From Streptomyces asoensis (GTDB lineage: Bacteria > Actinomycetota > Actinomycetes > Streptomycetales > Streptomycetaceae): 64,000 nt of DNA. The stretch covers positions 6,510,001-6,574,000 of the forward strand of contig NZ_CP049838.1 of assembly GCF_013085465.1 (NCBI RefSeq), read 5' to 3'. Below are positions 60,449 to 64,000 of this stretch, piece after piece (positions within the stretch are counted from its first letter, which is position 1; every line of letters starts with the position of its first letter). Under the pieces are notes generated by a model. That model searched no databases. It was not told where the DNA came from and saw only the letters and a program-made list of their open reading frames with translations. The translations under genes were made by a program, and so were the position numbers.

Positions 60449-62014
60449 TCATGAGCAGACCTTGCCGTCCTTCGGCACCGTCCCCTTCAACAGGTACGCG
60501 TTCACCGCCGAGTCGACGCAGTCGCTCCCGCTGCCGTACGCACCGTGTCCCTCGCCCTTCCAGGTGAGCAGTACACCGACGCCCTTGCCGAGCTCGTCCG
60601 CCATCTTCCGCGCGCCCTCGTACGGTGTCGCCGGGTCCCCGGTGTTGCCGACCAGCAGGATCGGCGCCGCACCCGCCGCGCTCACCTCCGGGGTGTCGTA
60701 CTGCCCGGCCACCGGCCAGTCGTGGCACCAGCCGGCCGTGTCCCAGCCCAGGAAGTCCCCGAACACGGGGGAGATCTTCTCGAACTCCGGCAGCAGCTTC
60801 TTCGTCTCCTCGGCGGTCGGCCGCTGCTTGTCGTCCAGGCACGATATGACCCGTTGCGAGTGGGTCGTCGTGCCGTAGTGCCCCGAGGTGTCCCGCTCGT
60901 TGTAGCCGTCGGCGAGCGTCAGCAGTTCGGAACCGTCCCCGGCCTGCGCCGACTCCAGGGCGCTGGTCAGGCTCGGCCAGCCCTGCTTGCTGTACAGCGG
61001 CAGGACGATGCCGGTGACCGCGAGCGTCTGCGTCAGCTTCCGTCCGTCCGACGTGGGCAGCGGGTCGGTGTCCATCCGGTCCAGCAGATCCGCGATCTTC
61101 TTGCTGCCCTTCGCGGGGTCCTGGCCCGTCGACTCGAGGTAGTCGTCGAGTGCCCGCTGGAAGCCGCGTGCCTGGTTCTGCGCGTGGCCCACCGAGTCGG
61201 CGCTCGGGTCGACGACCGCGTCGAGGATCAGCCGCCCCACGTTCTTCGGGAACAGGTGGGCGTACACACCGCCCAGTTCGGTGCCGTAGGAGATGCCGAA
61301 GTAGTGCATCTTCGAGTCGCCGAGGACCTGGCGCATCAGGTCCATGTCGCGGGCGGTGTCGGTCGTCGACACATGCGCCAGCAGCTTGCCGGCGGCCTTC
61401 TCGCAGCCCTTGCCGAATGCGGTGGCGTCCTCGAAGTACGCCTGTTCCTCGGCCGAGGTGTCCGGGGTGGAGTCGAGGGACTCGGCGGCCTGGATGTCCT
61501 TGTCGGCGCGGCAGCGGACGCCTTCGCTGGCGCCGACCCCGCGCGGGTCCCAACTCACCAGGTCGTAGCGCTCGCGGAGCGAGGAGAACGCGGAACCGTA
61601 GGAGGGGAGCGTCGACACTCCCGAGCCGCCGGGGCCGCCGAAGTTGAACAGCAGCGAGCCGGTCCGCTTGCTCCCCTCGGCGCGGGACTTGGTGCGCACC
61701 AGGGCGAGGCCGATCGTGTTGCCGTCCGGCTTCGACCAGTCCAGTGGCACCTTCAGCGTCGCGCACTGCCAATCGCTGCCCGGCGCGGCGGAGTCCGCGG
61801 TGGCCTTGCAGCGTCCCCAGTCGAGCTTCTGCCCGGTCAGCGAGGCGGGCAGCGCGGCCGTCGTGGCGGTCGCGCCGGAGGAGGCGGCCGTGGGTCGCGC
61901 GTCGGCCGTACCGCCCTTGTCGTCCCCGTCCCCGTCCGACGCACCGCTGCTACAACCCGCCACCAGCAGCGCGGCGGCGGCCCCCAGCGCCGTCCACCGT
62001 ACGAATCGCGCCAT
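60449..62014 (-). CDS. Secreted TAP-type tripeptidyl aminopeptidase/alpha-beta hydrolase lipoprotein
   Basis: A 521-residue serine peptidase. A signal peptide ends at a lipobox LLVAGC (Cys about residue 21). The catalytic Ser is in GISYGTELGG; the C-terminal TAP-like domain begins near GAAPILLVGNTGDPATPYEG and holds the Asp and His. It resembles the Streptomyces Tap (SlpD/SlpE) enzymes that release tripeptides from proteins. ATG 62014 has AGGGGGGAA upstream. The next gene is a paralogue. Confidence 0.92.
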   Translation of the reverse strand: MARFVRWTALGAAAALLVAGCSSGASDGDGDDKGGTADARPTAASSGATATTAALPASLTGQKLDWGRCKATADSAAPGSDWQCATLKVPLDWSKPDGNTIGLALVRTKSRAEGSKRTGSLLFNFGGPGGSGVSTLPSYGSAFSSLRERYDLVSWDPRGVGASEGVRCRADKDIQAAESLDSTPDTSAEEQAYFEDATAFGKGCEKAAGKLLAHVSTTDTARDMDLMRQVLGDSKMHYFGISYGTELGGVYAHLFPKNVGRLILDAVVDPSADSVGHAQNQARGFQRALDDYLESTGQDPAKGSKKIADLLDRMDTDPLPTSDGRKLTQTLAVTGIVLPLYSKQGWPSLTSALESAQAGDGSELLTLADGYNERDTSGHYGTTTHSQRVISCLDDKQRPTAEETKKLLPEFEKISPVFGDFLGWDTAGWCHDWPVAGQYDTPEVSAAGAAPILLVGNTGDPATPYEGARKMADELGKGVGVLLTWKGEGHGAYGSGSDCVDSAVNAYLLKGTVPKDGKVCS

Positions 62015-62151
62015 GTGCACTTCCCCCCTGGCAGGCCGTCCGCGCTCGGCGGCGAACGGCTGTCAGGCCATATTAGGCGGCGCACAGCCCACCCGTCGGG
62101 GCCTGTGGATAACCTTTTGACCTGCGAGTTTCTCGGGAATCCGTGGCGGCG

Positions 62152-63696
62152 TCAGGAACAGACGGTCCCTGCGGCCGGTACCTTGCCGTCCAGCAGGTAG
62201 CCGTTCACCGCCGTCTGTACGCACTTGTTCTTGCTGCCGTACGCACCGTGCCCCTGCCCCTTGTACGTCAGCTCGACCCCGACCCCGCGGCCCAGCGCGT
62301 CCACCATCTTCCGGGCCCCCTCGTACGGGGTCGCCGGGTCGCCGGTGTTGCCCACGACGAGGATCGGCGCCGATCCGGGCGCGCTCACGTCGGGGTGGTC
62401 GTCGGCGCCGGGGACGGGCCAGTCGGTGCAACTGACCATGCCCCAGGCGAGGAAGTCCCCGAACAGGCTGGAGGCCGCCCGGAACGCCGGCAGTCGCCGC
62501 TGCACATAGGCGGTGGAGTAGCGGGGCTTGTCGTCGGCGCAGTTGATGGAGATGTTGGCGGCCGTGATGTTGCTGTACTCGCCGTTCTCGTTGCGGCCGT
62601 TCATCAGATCGGACAGCAGCATCAGGATCTTGCCGTCCCCGGCGTAGGCCTGCTCCAGGCCCTCGGTGAGGTACTCCCAGAAGTCCTTCGAGTACAGCGC
62701 CTGCGCGATGCCGTTGGTCGCGGCGCTCTGGGTCAGTTCGCGCGGGAAGATGCCCGGGATCGGCTTGCCGTCCAGGCTTTCGAGGAGCCCCGCGATCCGG
62801 TCCTTCACATCCTGTGCGGTGTCCCCGACCGGGCAGTCCTCCGTCTTGGACGTGCAGTCCTCGGCGAAGTTGTCGAGTGCGAGCTGGAAGCCCTTGGCCT
62901 GCCCGAGCGAGCCCTGTTCGGACGTCTGCGTCGGGTCGACGACCGCGTCGAAGACGGCGCGTCCCACGTTCCTGGGGAACAAGTGGGCGTACACGCCGCC
63001 CAGTTCGGTGCCGTAGGAGATGCCGAAGTAGTACAGCCTGTCGTCGCCGAGGACCTGGCGCATCAGGTCCATGTCGCGGGCCGCGTCCGTGGTCCGCACG
63101 TTCGGCAGCATCTTCTTCGCGTGCTTCTCGCAGGCCGAGTTGAAGTCCTTGGTGCTGTCCAGCAGCGCGGTGCGCTCGACGGCGTCGTCGGGTGTGCCGT
63201 CCTGCTGGAAGTACGCGTCCAGCTGCTGGTCGTTCTCGCATCGCACCCCGGCGCTGCGGCCGACCCCGCGCGGGTCGAAGCTGACCAGGTCGTAGCGGGT
63301 GCGCAAGGCCGCGTACTCCTCGCCGAAGGCGGGCAGGGTGGAGACGCCCGAGCCGCCGGGGCCGCCGAAGTTGAAGACCAGGGAGCCGATCCTGCGGCTC
63401 TCGTCGCCGCTGGCCCGGGCCCGGATCAGCGCGATGTCGATCGTGTCGCCCTTGGGGTCGTCCCAGTCGAGGGGCGCCTTCATGGTGGCGCACTGCCACT
63501 GGTCGCCGTCCGGCAGCGGTGACGGGGCGCTGCCGCCGCCCTCAGCTTGGGAGGGGGCCGGGCAGTCCTTCCAGCTCAGCTTCTGCGCCGTCAGGTCCTC
63601 GTTCTGCGCGTCGTCGCCGCAGCCCGCCACCATGGAGGACAGCAGCAGGGCGGTGGCGGTCACGGCGGCGGCGCGCAGGCGGGAGGGGGTCGGCAT
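62152..63696 (-). CDS. Second secreted TAP-type peptidase lipoprotein (paralogue)
   Basis: A 514-residue paralogue of the downstream gene with the same plan: lipobox SSMVAGC, catalytic motif GISYGTELGG and TAP domain (GSAPILVVGNTGDPATPYEG). The two share long stretches of identical residues, so they arose by tandem duplication, though the N-terminal parts differ. ATG 63696. The gap to the downstream gene is 137 bp, so cotranscription is possible. Substrate specificity may differ. Confidence 0.92.
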   Translation of the reverse strand: MPTPSRLRAAAVTATALLLSSMVAGCGDDAQNEDLTAQKLSWKDCPAPSQAEGGGSAPSPLPDGDQWQCATMKAPLDWDDPKGDTIDIALIRARASGDESRRIGSLVFNFGGPGGSGVSTLPAFGEEYAALRTRYDLVSFDPRGVGRSAGVRCENDQQLDAYFQQDGTPDDAVERTALLDSTKDFNSACEKHAKKMLPNVRTTDAARDMDLMRQVLGDDRLYYFGISYGTELGGVYAHLFPRNVGRAVFDAVVDPTQTSEQGSLGQAKGFQLALDNFAEDCTSKTEDCPVGDTAQDVKDRIAGLLESLDGKPIPGIFPRELTQSAATNGIAQALYSKDFWEYLTEGLEQAYAGDGKILMLLSDLMNGRNENGEYSNITAANISINCADDKPRYSTAYVQRRLPAFRAASSLFGDFLAWGMVSCTDWPVPGADDHPDVSAPGSAPILVVGNTGDPATPYEGARKMVDALGRGVGVELTYKGQGHGAYGSKNKCVQTAVNGYLLDGKVPAAGTVCS

Positions 63697-63770
63697 GATC
63701 CCATCCTGCGGTCGTGCCCGGGCACGCGCGCGGGGCGCGGGCCGTACGAGGTACGGGCGCCGGCGCCCTC

Positions 63771-64000
63771 CTAGAGGGCGCCCTTGCGGGTCAGGTGGTT
63801 GAAGGCCAGCCAGCCGGGCAGCACCGGCAGCCACAGCGTCAGCAGGCGGAAGAGCAGCACCGCGGGAGCGGCGACCTCCTTGGGCAGGCCCACGGCGATC
63901 AGACCGACCGTCAGGGTCGCCTCGACGGCGCCGACTCCGCCCGGTGTCGGGGCGGCGGAGCCGAGCGCGTTGCCGGCGAGGAAGACGACGGCGACGCTGG
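63771..64000 (-). CDS. C-terminal end of a LPG-synthase TM/flippase-like membrane protein (edge)
   Basis: The minus strand is open from the right edge to a TAG at 63771-63773, giving 76 codons. The tail contains GNALGSAAPTPGGVGAVEAT, a pattern typical for the lysylphosphatidylglycerol synthase transmembrane family (PF03706), then two helices and the end HLTRKGAL. The start lies outside the window. Such proteins flip or modify membrane lipids. Confidence 0.8.
   Translation of the reverse strand, partial: SVAVVFLAGNALGSAAPTPGGVGAVEATLTVGLIAVGLPKEVAAPAVLLFRLLTLWLPVLPGWLAFNHLTRKGAL

Noticed and set aside
57438..61772. A minus-strand open frame of 1444 codons
   Set aside because: It is antisense to the epimerase, spherulin-like and moeZ genes and out of frame with the real peptidase gene. 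Its composition is that of shadow frames in high-GC DNA.
1..64000. tRNA, rRNA, insertion sequence, integrase or attachment site
   Set aside because: None was recognised on either strand: no CCA-ended cloverleaf, no transposase or recombinase gene, and no flanking direct repeats that suggest insertion.

Overview
The window is a stretch of high-GC actinobacterial chromosome, almost certainly from a Streptomyces or a close relative. The evidence is the overall GC (about 70% or more by eye), the strong G/C preference at third codon positions, frequent GTG and TTG starts, ATGA/GTGA stop-start overlaps, a mycothiol gene (mshB), several actinobacteria-only families (DUF3117, DUF3107, DUF3152, DUF6113-like) and two short intergenic repeats typical of Streptomyces. 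I see no rRNA, tRNA, CRISPR array, transposase or phage gene. It reads as ordinary core chromosome carrying one accessory-looking polysaccharide locus.

Layout. 0-13.5 kb: tail of an edge gene, mshB and a small membrane protein, a large collagen-like membrane protein with peptidoglycan-binding-type repeats, an ABC exporter with a DesK-type two-component pair, a SirB1-like gene and a GNAT gene, 7Fe ferredoxin fdxA, dapC, a small secreted protein and a lysozyme-fold membrane protein. 13.5-31.9 kb: dapE, LOG family, folP2-like, DivIVA-like, tagI, enoyl-CoA hydratase, DUF3117, O-methyltransferase, the envelope-stress block sigE-anti-sigma-htrA-tatB, mrp, DUF1003 and MgtE_N/CBS proteins, a lipoprotein and corA. 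From memory this follows the gene order of Mycobacterium tuberculosis Rv1170-Rv1239. 32-39 kb: SUFU-like, MFS, DUF6758-like, PHP, MarC, NYN and hydrolase genes. 39-48 kb: DEAD-box helicase, MiaE-like ferritin-fold protein, DUF3107, TetR, hydrolase and a DUF3152 metzincin-like protein, with moeZ at 59 kb; this matches the M. tuberculosis Rv3206c-Rv3211 neighbourhood. 48-53.8 kb: an oligopeptide-type ABC importer preceded by a short leader ORF. 53.8-59.1 kb: a polysaccharide-type locus (PelF-like glycosyltransferase, multi-TM protein, tiny ORF, epimerase, spherulin-4-like glycosidase). 60.4-64 kb: two paralogous secreted TAP-type peptidases and the end of a flippase-like membrane gene.

Working together. 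dapC and dapE serve diaminopimelate/lysine synthesis. sigE, its anti-sigma factor, htrA and tatB form an envelope protein-quality and export block. corA and the MgtE_N/CBS protein point to divalent-metal handling. The most interesting parts are (1) a compact operon that resembles both the bacterial Pel and fungal galactosaminogalactan gene sets, (2) a probably leaderless 31-residue leader ORF ending Cys-Arg-stop whose stop codon lies inside a terminator-like hairpin ahead of the ABC importer, and (3) two genes whose alignment and Shine-Dalgarno positions point to non-standard CTG and ATT starts.
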